Assembly: GCA_034521225.1 (NCBI GenBank)
Contig: JAXHMR010000020.1
Span: 1-64,000, forward strand
Length of the DNA: 64,000 nucleotides
Source: Woeseia sp034521225
GTDB lineage: Bacteria; Pseudomonadota; Gammaproteobacteria; Steroidobacterales; Woeseiaceae
Reading direction: 5' to 3'
A program made the position numbers and the translations under genes. A model generated the notes under the pieces. The model did no database searches. It had not been told where the DNA came from and was given only the letters and a program-made list of their open reading frames with translations. This document shows positions 27,560-38,158 of the stretch, in pieces. How positions within the stretch are numbered: position 1 is the first letter of the stretch; every line of letters starts with the position of its first letter.

Positions 27560-29270
27560 TCAGTATGCCAGCGCTGCGCCGTCTCCGGCGCGCGTATCGG
27601 CCGCGCCGTAAACGACACCGGTTTCCGGATCACGGTACACGGCCATGGCCGTGCCGATGGCATCAACCTTGCGCACCGTATGTCCGTATCCCTCGTAAAG
27701 GTTAAGGGTATCCGGCGAGAAGAGACAGCTCTTCCATCAGCGTGCGGTCCGGCAGCCACTGGTGATGTATTCGTCCGGCCTCCAGAGCCTCGCCGATGTT
27801 CATGCCGTGATCGATAACATTGAGGATCGTTTGCATTGACGTGTTGATGATCGTTTTGCCGCCAGGGCTGCCGGTGGCAAACAACGGCACGCCGCCTTTC
27901 GCAACAATCGTCGGCGTCATGCTGGACAGCATGCGTTGTTCGGGCCGGATGCGGTTCGCCTCGGTGCCAATGCGTCCCTCAACGTCGGTAACGCCGGGCT
28001 GCGCATTGAAATCACCCATTTCGTTATTGAGCAGGAATCCCGCGCCATCGACGACAATCTTCGATCCGTAACCCTGTTCCAGCGTATAGGTCATGGACAC
28101 CATGTTGCCGTCGCGGTCGACGATGGAAAAATGTGTCGTATGGTCGCTCTCGTAGCGTTCTGCAAACTCCGCCGGGTCGCTGATGGCTGCCTCGCCGAGG
28201 CTGATGCTGCCGCGCAGGTTCTCCGCATGCGCTTTGGACGTCAGCCGCTCAATGGGCATGTCTTCGTTGAAATCCGGATCGCCAAGATAGCGGGCCCGGT
28301 CTGCGTAAGCGCGGCGCATGGATTCCGTCAGCAGGTGCAGGTAGAGCGCCGAGTTGTGACCGATCTCGCCGAGGTTGTAGCCCTCGAGAATATTCAGCAT
28401 TTCAACCAGCGCGACGCCTCCCGAACTGGGCGGCGGCATGCTGATAATGTCGTGCCCGCGATAGCTGCCGCGTATCGGCTCACGCTCCTGTGCTTCGTAG
28501 CGCGCCAGGTCATCGCGGGTGATGATCCCGCCGTTCGCGGCCATGAAATCGGCAACGAGGTCCGCCGTCCGGCCGTGGTAAAAGCCGTCCGCCCCTTGCC
28601 GCTGGATGCGCTGCAGGGTTTTGGCCAGGTCGGGCTGCTTCCAGGTGTCGCCCGGTTCGTAGAAGCTTCCATCCTTTTTCAGGAAGATTTTCGCGGAGCT
28701 CGGGTACAGGTCCCAGTCCGCCTTGCGGCGTTTGAACGACTCGTGCAGGTTCCAGCTGATCGGTATGCCGTTACGTGCGAGGCTTATGGCCGGTGCGACC
28801 AGCTCACGCCACGGCACGCTGCCGAAACGCTGGTGGGCGAGTTCGAGGCCGGCCACGGTGCCCGGCACGCCGACGGCCAGGATGCTGTCGTGATTGACGT
28901 TGTCACGCACATTGCCCTCTTCATCGAGGTACATCGTTTCGGTGGCTGCCAGCGGTGCCTTTTCACGAAAGTCGAACGTTGTCGTTTCGCCGTCCGCGCC
29001 GTGATAAACGAGGAAACCGCCGCCGCCGATGTTGCCGGCCGTCGGCCAGGTCACAGCCATCGCGAACGCAGTGGCAATTGCAGCATCCACCGCGTTGCCG
29101 CCATCTTTCAGTACCTCGAGACCGACTGCTGTCGCGTGCGCCGATGATGTCGCCACGGCGCCGTGCGCACCGCGCACCGGTTCACGGCCGGCGGCCTGTG
29201 CGGTGGATTGCAGCAGCAGAAACGCGCTGACAATGACGAACAACAGGCTGCGCATACTGGATAACGACAT
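27560..29270 (-). CDS. ggt: Gamma-glutamyltransferase (one frame break)
   Basis: Periplasmic Ntn hydrolase transferring or hydrolysing gamma-glutamyl groups, for example from glutathione. Signal peptide FVIVSAFLLLQSTAQAAG; large subunit from GAHGAVATSSAHATAVGLEVL; autoprocessing site YESDHTTHFSIVD, where Thr becomes the new N-terminus; small-subunit motifs TYTLEQGYGSKIVVDGAGF, LSSMTPTIV and ATGSPGGKTI. The frame breaks near 27715; after repair the end reads TLNLYEGYGHTVRKVD and TGVVYGAADTRAGDGAALAY, the normal family C-terminus. The start at 29270 has GGGGAG upstream. About 570 residues. Convergent with the dihaem cytochrome, 35 bases apart. Confidence 0.9.
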
Positions 29271-29509
29271 AGGAACTCCCCGGGCTGGCATCGTGCTTTT
29301 GGCGTGGCAGATGCGAATGAACAAGCGCCGGATTCTACACAGGACACATCGCACTGCCAGCCGGGTAAAAGGTTTGCGGCGAAACCGTTTGCGGGCCGCA
29401 GGGAGTTTTGTGCAGGGCAGGTGCCGTCGCCCGCAGCAGTGCGATACCCCTATTTCCGCGCAGGATCCCGTTGCCTGTTGCGGCAGCGGCATCGCGGTAT
29501 AGTCTGGCG

Positions 29510-30986
29510 ATGCCGGAACCCGGAATTGCCTCATTGTTGCCCGTTGCCGCGACGCTGCTGGTTGCGCTGCTGGCCCGCAATGTGCTGGTCGGCCTGTTTA
29601 CCGGCGTTGTCGTCGGTGTCGCGATGATCGGCGAAACCGGCGTGCTGATGTTTGTGCCGTCGCTGGTACGTGACCACCTGGTACCCGAGGTTGCCGACAG
29701 CTACAACGCCAGCGTGCTGGTGCTGCTTGCATTCATCGGTGGATTCGTAAAGCTGATTGAATCGTCCGGCGGCGGAGCAGCCTTTGCGCGCAGCGCCGCC
29801 CGTTTTGTATCGGGACGTTTACGTGCACAGCTTGCGGCCTGGGGCGGCGGCATTGTCATATTCTTTTCGGATCTCGGGACACCACTGATCATCGGGCCGG
29901 TGTTCCAGTCCCTGATGGATCAATTACAGCTGTCGCGCCAGAAGCTTGCGTTCATACTGGATTCGACGTCCTCGCCGGTGGCGATACTGATTCCGTTTAT
30001 CGGCTGGGGTGTATTCATCATGAGCGTTATTGCTGATGCGTATGCAGCCAACGGTGTTACTGGAGACGAATACGCAGCCTTTGTTGCTGCGATTCCGTTC
30101 CAGGTCTACGCGTGGCTCGCAATCACCATGGTGCCGGTGCTCGCCTGGCTCGACTTCGACTATGGTCCGATGCGCCGGGCAAAGCCCGCACCTGAGGTTT
30201 CCACTGCTGAATCCGGCGACACCGCGGCCAGCCGTGCAACCCCGATACTGGTCTGGCTGCCGTTGCTGGTGCTTGGTGCAACACTGTTCGGCGTGCTGGC
30301 GCGATACGGCTTCCCGTTTCAGCAGGTTGCCGGCGCGGATTTTCGTGCGGCACTGTCGGCGGCCTACTTTTTCGCCGCGCTGACATTGCTGGCACTGCTG
30401 TTGGGTAACCGCCTGCAGTCACCCGCCGTGGCGATTGGCCGCTACATTGACGGTGTCAGCGGCATGATGCCGATCGCCGCCACGCTGGTGCTGGCGTGGG
30501 CACTGGGCGATGTCAGTGCGGCGCTCGGCACCGGCGTTTATGTCGCCGAGGTGGCAAGAGAGGGGGTCAGCGGCGGCTTCCTGCCCGCGCTTGTTTTCCT
30601 GCTCGCGGCGGTGATCTCGTTTGCGACGGGATCGTCGTGGGGCACGATCATCATCATGATGCCGCTCGCGGTTCCGGCCGCAATTGCAACAGATGCAATG
30701 ATGCCGGTGGTTATCGGCGCGGTGTTGTCCGGCGGGCTGTTTGGCGATCACTCGTCGCCAGTTTCGGAGACTACACTGCTGTCATCAACGGGAGCCGGCA
30801 CGACGCCGCTGGAACATTTCCGAACCCAGCTGCCGTATGCGCTGACCAATGGCGCGATCGCGCTCGTCGCCTTCACCGTTGCCGGGCAGACTGGCTGGGT
30901 CTGGGTTGCCGGCACTCGCCGTCGCCGCGCAGTGCCTGCTGCTGGCCGGCCTGTCGCGCACCATTCCTCGAGTGTCTGCGCGGTAG
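29510..30986 (+). CDS. NhaC-type transporter, second copy (late frame break)
   Basis: About 491 residues with roughly 12 membrane helices. Characteristic segments: FIGGFVKLIESSGGG, FFSDLGTPLIIGPVFQSLMD, ILDSTSSPVAILIPFIGWG, FATGSSWGTIIIMMPLAVP and GGLFGDHSSPVSETTLLSS. Near 30903 the frame changes in GGG. With one G removed the protein continues WLPALAVAAQCLLLAGLSR and stops at TAG 30984; in the unrepaired frame it ends in an Arg-rich tail without membrane character. The stop codon again lies in a partial copy of repeat D. It diverges from the gamma-glutamyltransferase gene, so uptake of peptide products is a reasonable guess. Confidence 0.82.
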
Positions 30987-31150
30987 CAGCAAGACGGGTC
31001 GCCGCCGTCCCGCTCCGGCCGGGGCCCTGCCCGGCGTTCTGGCATTGGCCGGGGCCCTTCGATAGAGTTAGGTGCTCGCCGCACAGGTAGAGCTGCCGGA
31101 TTCCATGCACGATAGAATGCCCCGCACCCGGGCCAGAATCAGGGAAACGA

Positions 31151-32260
31151 ATGATGAAGAGAATCAGTGTGCTGGCCACACTGGCGCTGGTGTCTGCCTG
31201 CGTCACCGCCGACGACGAGTCGCCTACAGCGTTCGCGATCGAAAGCGTCGCGAGTTTTGACCGGCCCTGGGCCATGTCGTTTTTGCCGGACGGACGCCTG
31301 CTTGTTACTGAAAAGGAAGGGCGGCTGCTGATCGTCACGCAGGATGGTGATAAATCGCGTCCCGTTGGCAATGTGCCCGAGGTCGATTACGGTGGGCAGG
31401 GCGGTCTCGGTGATGTGATACTGCATCCGGACTACGACAACAACGGCATCATTTACCTGAGCTATGCCGAGGCCGGTGACGATGACACGCGCGGTGCCGC
31501 TGTCGCGCGCGCGCGCCTCGTAGACAGCGAGGATGGCGGCCGGCTCGAAGACGTCGCCGTCATCTGGCGCCAGGTGCCAAAGGTAAGCGGCCGCGGTCAC
31601 TATGGTCACCGGCTGCTGTTCTCCCCGGACGGGCATCTGTTCGTGTCGTCCGGCGACCGGCAGAAGTTTGATCCGGCGCAGGACAGGCAGTCCAACCTCG
31701 GCAAGATCCTGCGGCTCAATGCCGATGGCAGCGTGCCGGCCGACAACCCGTTTGCGAACGAGGGTGGCGTTACGGCACAGATCTGGTCGCTGGGGCACCG
31801 GAATCCGCTGGGCCTGGCCTTCGATAGTGCAGGGCGGCTGTGGAATCATGAGATGGGGCCGGCCGGCGGTGATGAACTGAATCTCGTGGAGCGCGGCAAC
31901 AACTACGGTTACCCGATCGTGTCCAACGGGGATCACTACAATGGCACCAACATTCCGGATCACGACACGCGTCCGGAGTTCACGGCGCCGAAAGCCTGGT
32001 GGACGCCCGTCATTTCACCTTCCGGCTTTGTCATTTATGACGGCGCCGAATTTCCCGAATGGGCGGGCGACGGCTTCGTCAGTGGCCTGTCGTCCCAGTC
32101 CCTGGTCCGTATCGAGTTCGATGGCGACGACGCCCGCGAAGCCGAACGGTTTGCCATGGGCAAGCGTATCCGCGCGGTTGCCCAGGGTCCGCAAGGCGCA
32201 CTGTGGCTGCTCGAGGACGGCCCCGGCGGCCGGTTGTTAAAGCTGACACAACCTGATTGA
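31151..32260 (+). CDS. PQQ-dependent sugar dehydrogenase-like lipoprotein
   Basis: 369-residue six-bladed beta-propeller of the soluble glucose/sorbosone dehydrogenase family (YliI-like). N-terminal LATLALVSAC is a probable lipobox, so the protein is likely anchored in the membrane facing the periplasm. Blade motifs: FDRPWAMSFLPDGRLLVTE, GGLGDVILHPDYDNNG, GHYGHRLLFSPDGHLFVSSGD, GHRNPLGLAFD, GPAGGDELNLVERGNNYGYP. The GHRN and EMGP segments match the cofactor-binding face. Start ATG 31151 with AGGG upstream; a second ATG follows directly. A GC-rich palindrome follows the stop. Confidence 0.87.
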   Translation: MMKRISVLATLALVSACVTADDESPTAFAIESVASFDRPWAMSFLPDGRLLVTEKEGRLLIVTQDGDKSRPVGNVPEVDYGGQGGLGDVILHPDYDNNGIIYLSYAEAGDDDTRGAAVARARLVDSEDGGRLEDVAVIWRQVPKVSGRGHYGHRLLFSPDGHLFVSSGDRQKFDPAQDRQSNLGKILRLNADGSVPADNPFANEGGVTAQIWSLGHRNPLGLAFDSAGRLWNHEMGPAGGDELNLVERGNNYGYPIVSNGDHYNGTNIPDHDTRPEFTAPKAWWTPVISPSGFVIYDGAEFPEWAGDGFVSGLSSQSLVRIEFDGDDAREAERFAMGKRIRAVAQGPQGALWLLEDGPGGRLLKLTQPD

Positions 32261-32267
32261 TGGTTCT

Positions 32268-32289
32268 CCGGCCGGCCAGGGCCGGCCGG
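32268..32289. terminator. GC-rich palindrome after the dehydrogenase gene
   Basis: CCGGCCGGCC faces GGCCGGCCGG with only two bases between, eight bases after the stop codon. It can form a strong stem but no T-run follows, so its role as a terminator is uncertain. Confidence 0.35.
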
Positions 32290-32327
32290 CATGCCCTACG
32301 CAGCCTCGATAATCGCTGGGAGGACTC

Positions 32328-33594
32328 ATGCTGCTTTTCGCTATTTCGGTTGCCGTGGTTCTGGTCGCTTCGTTTTTGTGCGTCGATTTTCGAGTCCGTA
32401 CTGCTGTCGATCAATCACGCGCAGGTCGAGTCGCTGATGCAACAGGGCAAGCCGGCGGGGCGCTTGTTCGATCGCTTCAAGCGCAACATTGACGTGCCCA
32501 TTGCGGCGATATTGATCCTCAATACGGCGGCGCATACCGTAGGTGCATCGGTGGCTGGTGCGAGCTACGTCGAGGTGTTCGGTTCGGCGACGCTGTGGAT
32601 ATTCACGATCGTATTCACGCTGGCGGTACTGCTGTTCACCGAAATCATTCCGAAAACGCTCGGGGTTGCCTACTCGAGCATTCTTGCGGTGCCTGTTGCG
32701 CGCGGCATCCAGGTGCTGACGATCGTCCTGCGGCCGCTCGTGTACCTGAGTGAACACATTTCCAGCGGCTTGCGCGGCAGCAAAGAGCAACCGGTCACAT
32801 CGGTTGAGGAAATTCGCCTGCTGGCCGCGCTCGGCCGTAACGAAGGGCTGGTCGGCGCCGGCACCGCCGATATGATTCTAGGCGCGACGCGTCTGCGGCA
32901 GATGACGGCGGCAAACGTCATGATTCCGCGGCAGGAGGTGTCGTTCCTGTCGCGCGAGGATTCCCGCCACGATGTCGTGGAGAATCTCAAGACGCTGCGT
33001 TACAGCCGCTATCCGTTTACCGATACGCACGAGCTGGACGACGTGTCCGGAATTGTCATGGCGAAGGAGCTGCTGTTCTGGCTGCAGGAACACCCGGAAG
33101 GCGATATCGACTGGGATGCGCTGGTTACGGAGGCGCAGATCGTGCCGGAAAGCAAGCCGCTTAATTTCCTGCTGCGCATGTTCCAGTCTTCACGGCGTCA
33201 CCTGGCGATTGTCGTTGACGAGTATGGTGGCGTCGAGGGTATCGTGACCCTGGAAGACGTAGTTGAGGAAATCGTCGGAGAAATCGTCGACGAAAGCGAC
33301 GAGCCGCTCGATGATATCAAAGTGCAGGACGACGGGTCCCTGCTTGTAGACGCGACGGTCGATGTGCGGCGCATTTGCGCGAAGCTTGGTATTGAATGGA
33401 GACCGCAGCCTGAATTTGCGAGTATCGGCGGTCTGCTGCTCGAAGAGCTCGGCCGTATACCGGGCAAAGGTGACGTAGTTCTGTGGCGCGGCCACCGGCT
33501 TGAAGTACTTTCCGCGGGCCGACGCAGGGCCGAGCAGATACGCATCGAGCGTGCCGGCGACGATGATGATGCAGAGGCCGCCGAGAACGACTGA
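32328..33594 (+). CDS. CNNM/CorC-type CBS-domain membrane protein (early frame break)
   Basis: DUF21 transmembrane domain, paired CBS domains and C-terminal CorC_HlyC domain, about 421 residues. Transmembrane segments: FAISVAVVLVAS, AAILILNTAAHTVGASVAG, FTIVFTLAVLLFTEIIPKTLG. CBS region: MIPRQEVSFLSRED through IVVDEYGGVEGIVTLEDVVEEIVGEI; then VDATVDVRRI and GGLLLEELGRIPGKGDVV. Near 32378 the frame changes in TTTTT; removing one T gives SFCASIFESVLLS, the usual first helix. ATG 32328 has GGGAGGA upstream. Members take part in magnesium or cobalt transport or tolerance. Confidence 0.85.
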
Positions 33595-33612
33595 ACAAAA
33601 GGGAGGTGCGAA

Positions 33613-34270
33613 TTGACTACAGTTTTGATTACAGGCGCCAATCGGGGTATTGGCCTCGAGCTGGCGCGGCAGTACCAGCAGCGCGATGCATCAGTTATCG
33701 CGGTCTGCCGAAGCGCCGGCGATGAATTGCCGGCGCTTGATGTCCGTATCATTGACGGCATCGACGTGGCAGATGCCGACAGCATTGCGCGGCTGGCCGC
33801 CGACCTGGGCGATACCGTCATTGATATTCTCGTTAATAATGCCGGTATTTTGCGCGGCGATGATATGGCTGGCGCCGATCCGGAGGATATGCTTGACCAG
33901 TATCGCATCAACGCGATCGGCCCATTGCTCGTTACACGCGCGCTTGCCGGCAATCTTCGCAAGGGCTCCCGCGTCGGTTTGGTAACGAGCCGTGTTGGAT
34001 CCATTGCGGACAACGGGTCCGGCGGCAACTACGGGTATCGTGCATCAAAAGCTGCCGCCAACATGATCGGCATGAATCTGCATCACGATCTGAAGGGCCG
34101 CGGCATTGCGGTTGCCATGTTGCATCCGGGCTTTGTCGCGACCGGTATGACGCGGGGCAACGGTATACCGGCAAGCGATGCTGGCGGTGTTTGATGCGAG
34201 GTTGGATGAACTCGATCTCGATTCGAGCGGCGGCTTCTGGCACGCTAACGGCGAGCAGCTGCCGTGGTGA
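33613..34270 (+). CDS. Short-chain dehydrogenase/reductase (late frame break)
   Basis: SDR with cofactor motif TGANRGIGLE, NNAG motif LVNNAGILRG, and catalytic YxxxK in GYRASKAAANM preceded by the Ser in LVTSRVGS. A TTG start is placed by GGGAGG eight bases upstream. The frame breaks near 34175; the restored end reads DELDLDSSGGFWHANGEQLPW, the common C-terminus of C-factor-like SDRs. About 218 residues. It follows the CorC-type gene by 18 bases and is probably in the same operon. Substrate unknown. Confidence 0.82.
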
Positions 34271-34309
34271 GTGGCGAACCATAATATTTCCAATAATGCG
34301 AAGGTATCC

Positions 34310-35770
34310 ATGACAGAACCCCGTGCGCCGTCAATGCTGCAGGCATTGATTCCCGTAGACTTCCCCGATACTGATGCTCGCTTTGTCGGTCTGACCCGTT
34401 CGGGTCCGACATCGTCAGCCGGCCCCAACCAGATAGTCCTGACGCTTGGTGCGGCGATCGCGGCAATCGTCGCCATGCAGAACGGCCACATGTGGCCCGA
34501 TATTCTGAAGGCAATGATCCGGGGCATCAGTACCGCGATGGCCGCGATCCTCATTTTGTTGTCCGTCGGCGGCCTGATCGGCACATGGTTGATGGCCGGA
34601 ACCGTACCGTCACTGATCTATTACGGCCTCGAGCTACTGAGTCCACAGTGGTTCTACGCCGCGACCTGTGTCATCTGCGCGATTGCGGCGCTCGCTACCG
34701 GCAGCTCGTGGACGGTTGCCGGCACGCTGGGTGTTGCGCTGATCGGCGTTGCAATGGGATTGGGCCTGTCACCGGCCATTGCAGCAGGCGCCGTTGTATC
34801 GGGGGCGTACTTTGGGGACAAGATGTCGCCACTGTCGGATACGACCAATCTTGCTGCGGCTGTGGTCGATACCGATCTGTTCACACACATTCGGCACATG
34901 ATGTGGACGACGGGGCCATCAATAATTATCGCGCTCGTGATATTCACCGGGATCGGGCTGTCGCAGGATTTGCAGTCAGACACGGTTGCACTGCGCGAGC
35001 TGATGGCAACGCTGGACAGTTCGTTCAGCATTACACCGATAGCCCTGGTTCCTCTCGTCGTGGTTTTCATGGCCTACAAGAAAGTCCCGCCGCTGCCGAC
35101 GATACTGTTCGGCGCGCTGCTTGGCGGCTTTCTTGCCATCGTCCTGCAGCCGGACGTTGTGCTGGAGTTCGCGGATTCGCCCGGCCTGCCGGTCGCACTC
35201 GCGTTGACCAAGGGCGTATGGCTTGCACTGGCTGACGGCTACACGTCGAATACCGGCGTTGCTGAGGTTGACGACCTGCTGTCGCGCGGCGGCATGAGCA
35301 GCATGCTGGTGACGATATGGCTGATTCTTACGGCCCTGGCATTCGGTGCGGTACTGGAACATGCCGGCATGCTGAAGCGGCTGATCGAGTCGTCGCTGAA
35401 GGCCGCCAAGTCGACCGGTTCGCTGATCATGACAGTTGTCTTAAGTTGTATCGGTATCAATATTGTCGCGGCGGACCAGTACATTGCGATCGTACTGCCG
35501 GGCAAGATGTTCAAGGCGGAGTTCCTGCGCCGCAACCTGGATCCGAAGAACCTGTCGCGCGTGATCGAGGACTCCGGCACGCTGACATCGCCACTGGTGC
35601 CCTGGAATACCTGCGGTGCATTCATGGCGTCGACGCTGGGTGTTGCAACGCTTGCCTACCTGCCGTTTGCGTTTTTCAACCTCATCAATCCGCTGGTGTC
35701 GATATTTTACGGGTTCACAGGCCTGACGATCCGGAAAATCGAGCCGCAAGCCGAGCCGGTAAAGGCTTAA
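34310..35770 (+). CDS. NhaC-type sodium/proton antiporter, third copy
   Basis: 486 residues, closest of the three carriers to bona fide NhaC: ILLSVGGLIGTWLMAGTVPSL, ATGSSWTVAGTLGVALIGVA, GAYFGDKMSPLSDTTNLA and SGTLTSPLVPWNTCGAFMA. About 11-12 helices. ATG 34310 with GAAGG upstream is preferred over a GTG at 34271 that abuts the SDR stop. Likely exports Na+ in exchange for protons and helps sustain the sodium gradient used by symporters in this window. Confidence 0.88.
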   Translation: MTEPRAPSMLQALIPVDFPDTDARFVGLTRSGPTSSAGPNQIVLTLGAAIAAIVAMQNGHMWPDILKAMIRGISTAMAAILILLSVGGLIGTWLMAGTVPSLIYYGLELLSPQWFYAATCVICAIAALATGSSWTVAGTLGVALIGVAMGLGLSPAIAAGAVVSGAYFGDKMSPLSDTTNLAAAVVDTDLFTHIRHMMWTTGPSIIIALVIFTGIGLSQDLQSDTVALRELMATLDSSFSITPIALVPLVVVFMAYKKVPPLPTILFGALLGGFLAIVLQPDVVLEFADSPGLPVALALTKGVWLALADGYTSNTGVAEVDDLLSRGGMSSMLVTIWLILTALAFGAVLEHAGMLKRLIESSLKAAKSTGSLIMTVVLSCIGINIVAADQYIAIVLPGKMFKAEFLRRNLDPKNLSRVIEDSGTLTSPLVPWNTCGAFMASTLGVATLAYLPFAFFNLINPLVSIFYGFTGLTIRKIEPQAEPVKA

Positions 35771-35876
35771 GTCATGCCACCAACCTGCCTCGCCAGGGAC
35801 CAGGCGGCCGCAGGTTGAACGGCGGGGGCGGGCTCCTGCATCATTGCCCGTTTCTCCGTGGGGCTCCCTCTCGCTG

Positions 35877-36479
35877 ATGCGATACGCCTTGTCGTCCGTA
35901 GTGATTGCGCTGGTACTGCTCCAGAGCGTGCCCGTCATGGCGGCCGGCGGTCTTGTGCTGCGCAATGACGTCTGCGTGCTGACGATCGGTTTCTACGATG
36001 CGCATTTCACCGCCTACCAGCCGGATGCGCGCGGCAACGAGGAGTTCTGCGAACACCTGCCGGGTGCCGGCAAGACGATATTTGTCATTGATTACCTGCA
36101 TCGCAGCCTGAAGGAAGTCCCGGTCGACTTTCGCATCATTCGCGACGTGACGGGCAAGGGGCAGTTCGTGCGGGTCGAGGACATCGAAGCGATTGGCGAT
36201 CTGGACGCGCATACGGTCTATTATCAGGAACCCGTGATCCGGACGGATGGCACTTTGATGATCGAACACGATTTTGCTGCAGAGGGCGAGTATGTCGGTG
36301 TTGTTACGGCCGGTCATCCATCGAACGACAGCATTTACAGTGCCGCGTTCCCGTTATCGCTGGGGGCGAGCCGGTTTCCATGGGCTTACGTCGCATTTGC
36401 CGGTGCCTTGCTGTTGGCAGCGACGTTCCTGTTCCTGATGAAGCGCATCGGGCAGAGCGATCGGGCCGCTACGGCATGA
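35877..36479 (+). CDS. Membrane-anchored periplasmic protein of unknown function
   Basis: 200 residues: signal peptide (LSSVVIALVLLQSVPVMAA), a periplasmic domain with DVCVLTIGFYDAHFTAYQPD and EEFCEHLPGAGKTIFVIDYLH (two cysteines and several histidines), and a C-terminal helix WAYVAFAGALLLAATFLFLM. I do not recognise a family. Its stop overlaps the start of the multicopper oxidase gene (ATGA at 36476), so it is almost certainly a functional partner in the same membrane-bound copper system. Confidence 0.75.
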   Translation: MRYALSSVVIALVLLQSVPVMAAGGLVLRNDVCVLTIGFYDAHFTAYQPDARGNEEFCEHLPGAGKTIFVIDYLHRSLKEVPVDFRIIRDVTGKGQFVRVEDIEAIGDLDAHTVYYQEPVIRTDGTLMIEHDFAAEGEYVGVVTAGHPSNDSIYSAAFPLSLGASRFPWAYVAFAGALLLAATFLFLMKRIGQSDRAATA

Positions 36480-38158
36480 CATTCATGAGGCGTCACGGAC
36501 CCTGGCTGTTGGTGCTCCTGGTTGCAGTGCTGGCATTTCCGCCGCAATGGTATCCCCACGAAATGCGGCTGACACTGACACGCTGGTTTGGTGCCGACGA
36601 CTATCGGCCACTGCCCGCATCAAAACCGGGAGCGACGTTGCAGTCGGAGGAGAAATGCCCGCCCGACCCGTCCGGCTGGCGCGACGCGCAGACGGTAGAC
36701 GGTGTCGCAATCCGGGCGGCGAAAACCTGCACCGCCGACAATCCTTACATGCTCGCAGCCGCAGTGCGCGGCACCAACAATGTCAGCAGTGACACGCTGA
36801 TGCAAAGCGGCCTGACGCCCGATGCTATCGTCAAGGGGCGCGACCTCGACGGCGACGGCGACCCCGATGAGATCCATATCCGGCTCGAAGTCGTAGAGCT
36901 TAACGGCGCGTCTCCGATCGAGCGCGGAAAGGTGACTCGCTACCCGATCGCGCCGGGCATCGAACCCGGCCTCTGGGTTTTTGCGCCGAAGCTTGTCGGC
37001 ATGGCGGTCGAGAACCTCGAGTCGAACGAGGCGCGTTATGCGTTGCGGCTGCCGTCGCCGGCCATACGCGTCGAACAGGGCGACACGGTGCATATTACGC
37101 TCGAGAATACGCACTACATGCCACATACGCTGCATCTGCACGGCGCCGATCATTCGTTCGTCGACGTGACCGGCGAGGGCAATGACGGCGTGCCAATAGT
37201 CAGCGAAATGCCGGTGATGCCCGGTAGCGCGCGGACCTATGAGCTGACGCCGCGGCACGCCGGCACCATGTTCTATCATTGCCATGTGCAACCGCACGTG
37301 CATGTGCAAATGGGCCTGCAGGGCCTGTTTGTCATCGAGGAAAACCGTCCGGATAACCGGGTGCAGACACTGAATGTCGGTGCCGGCCAGGTTCGCGCGC
37401 CATCAAAAGCTGTTGCTGCGGAATTTACGCAGGAATACGACCTGCACTATGTGGACCTCGACAAGCAACTTGGCGAGCGTATCCAGCGCTCGAATGATCC
37501 GCGCCTTGTCACGCGCTCGATGCATCGTGACTATAACGTCACGAACGCGACGGCTGATTACTTCACACTGAACGGCCGCTCGTTCCCCTACACGTTCCGC
37601 GAGTCGCTGGTTGTCGCCGATGAGGGCGAAATCGTACGTCTGCGTGTCGTCAACGGTGGCGCCAAGGGGATCGCACTGCACACGCATGGCCACAAGTTCA
37701 CCGTCATCGACCGCGACGGCGTACCGTTGCCTGATGCCATGCGATCGCCACAGGATGTCGTGTGGCTGGCGACGTCACAGCGCGTGGACCTTTCCTTAAG
37801 CATGGTCAACGACGGGCGGCGGTCCTACGGCCCGGGCATCTGGCTGTTCCACGATCACCAGAATGCCGGCGTGACGACAGACGGCATAGGCCCGGGCGGC
37901 AATGTCAGCGCCATAGTCTACGGCGAGTACCTCGACGAGTCGGGTTGGCCAAAGACGCAGGGCGTATCCCTCGATCCGTATTTCACGGCCGAATACTACC
38001 GGCGCGAGGTGCCGGTTCGGGAAAGCTATGCGCCCGGCCTGTTTGCCGACCCGGGCAGCGACTGGCGGTTGCTGGCGCGGCTCCTGGTCGTGGCATTGTG
38101 CGCGGGCGCACTCGGTGCGATGCTGTTCGCCGGACTGCGGCGGAGGTACCCGCGATGA
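36476..38158 (+). CDS. Membrane-anchored multicopper oxidase
   Basis: 560 residues. N-terminal helix LLVLLVAVLAFPP, then about 130 residues with an EF-hand-like DLDGDGDPDEIH, two cupredoxin domains and a C-terminal helix LLARLLVVALCAGALGAMLFAG. Copper ligands: HLHGADH (about 220), HCHVQPHVHVQM (about 268), HTHGHKF (about 401) and WLFHDHQ (about 459). The type 1 site (HCH-x3-H-x4-M) lies in the first cupredoxin domain, unlike classical laccases where it is in the last; this recalls two-domain oxidases and copper nitrite reductases. Overlaps both neighbours by four bases. Substrate unknown; metal or small-molecule oxidation in the periplasm is plausible. Confidence 0.85.
   Translation: MTFMRRHGPWLLVLLVAVLAFPPQWYPHEMRLTLTRWFGADDYRPLPASKPGATLQSEEKCPPDPSGWRDAQTVDGVAIRAAKTCTADNPYMLAAAVRGTNNVSSDTLMQSGLTPDAIVKGRDLDGDGDPDEIHIRLEVVELNGASPIERGKVTRYPIAPGIEPGLWVFAPKLVGMAVENLESNEARYALRLPSPAIRVEQGDTVHITLENTHYMPHTLHLHGADHSFVDVTGEGNDGVPIVSEMPVMPGSARTYELTPRHAGTMFYHCHVQPHVHVQMGLQGLFVIEENRPDNRVQTLNVGAGQVRAPSKAVAAEFTQEYDLHYVDLDKQLGERIQRSNDPRLVTRSMHRDYNVTNATADYFTLNGRSFPYTFRESLVVADEGEIVRLRVVNGGAKGIALHTHGHKFTVIDRDGVPLPDAMRSPQDVVWLATSQRVDLSLSMVNDGRRSYGPGIWLFHDHQNAGVTTDGIGPGGNVSAIVYGEYLDESGWPKTQGVSLDPYFTAEYYRREVPVRESYAPGLFADPGSDWRLLARLLVVALCAGALGAMLFAGLRRRYPR

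Noticed and set aside
35877..36479. First gene of the copper operon as a SCO- or CopC-type copper chaperone
   Set aside because: No CxxxC motif or CopC-type His pattern is present; I left it as unknown.
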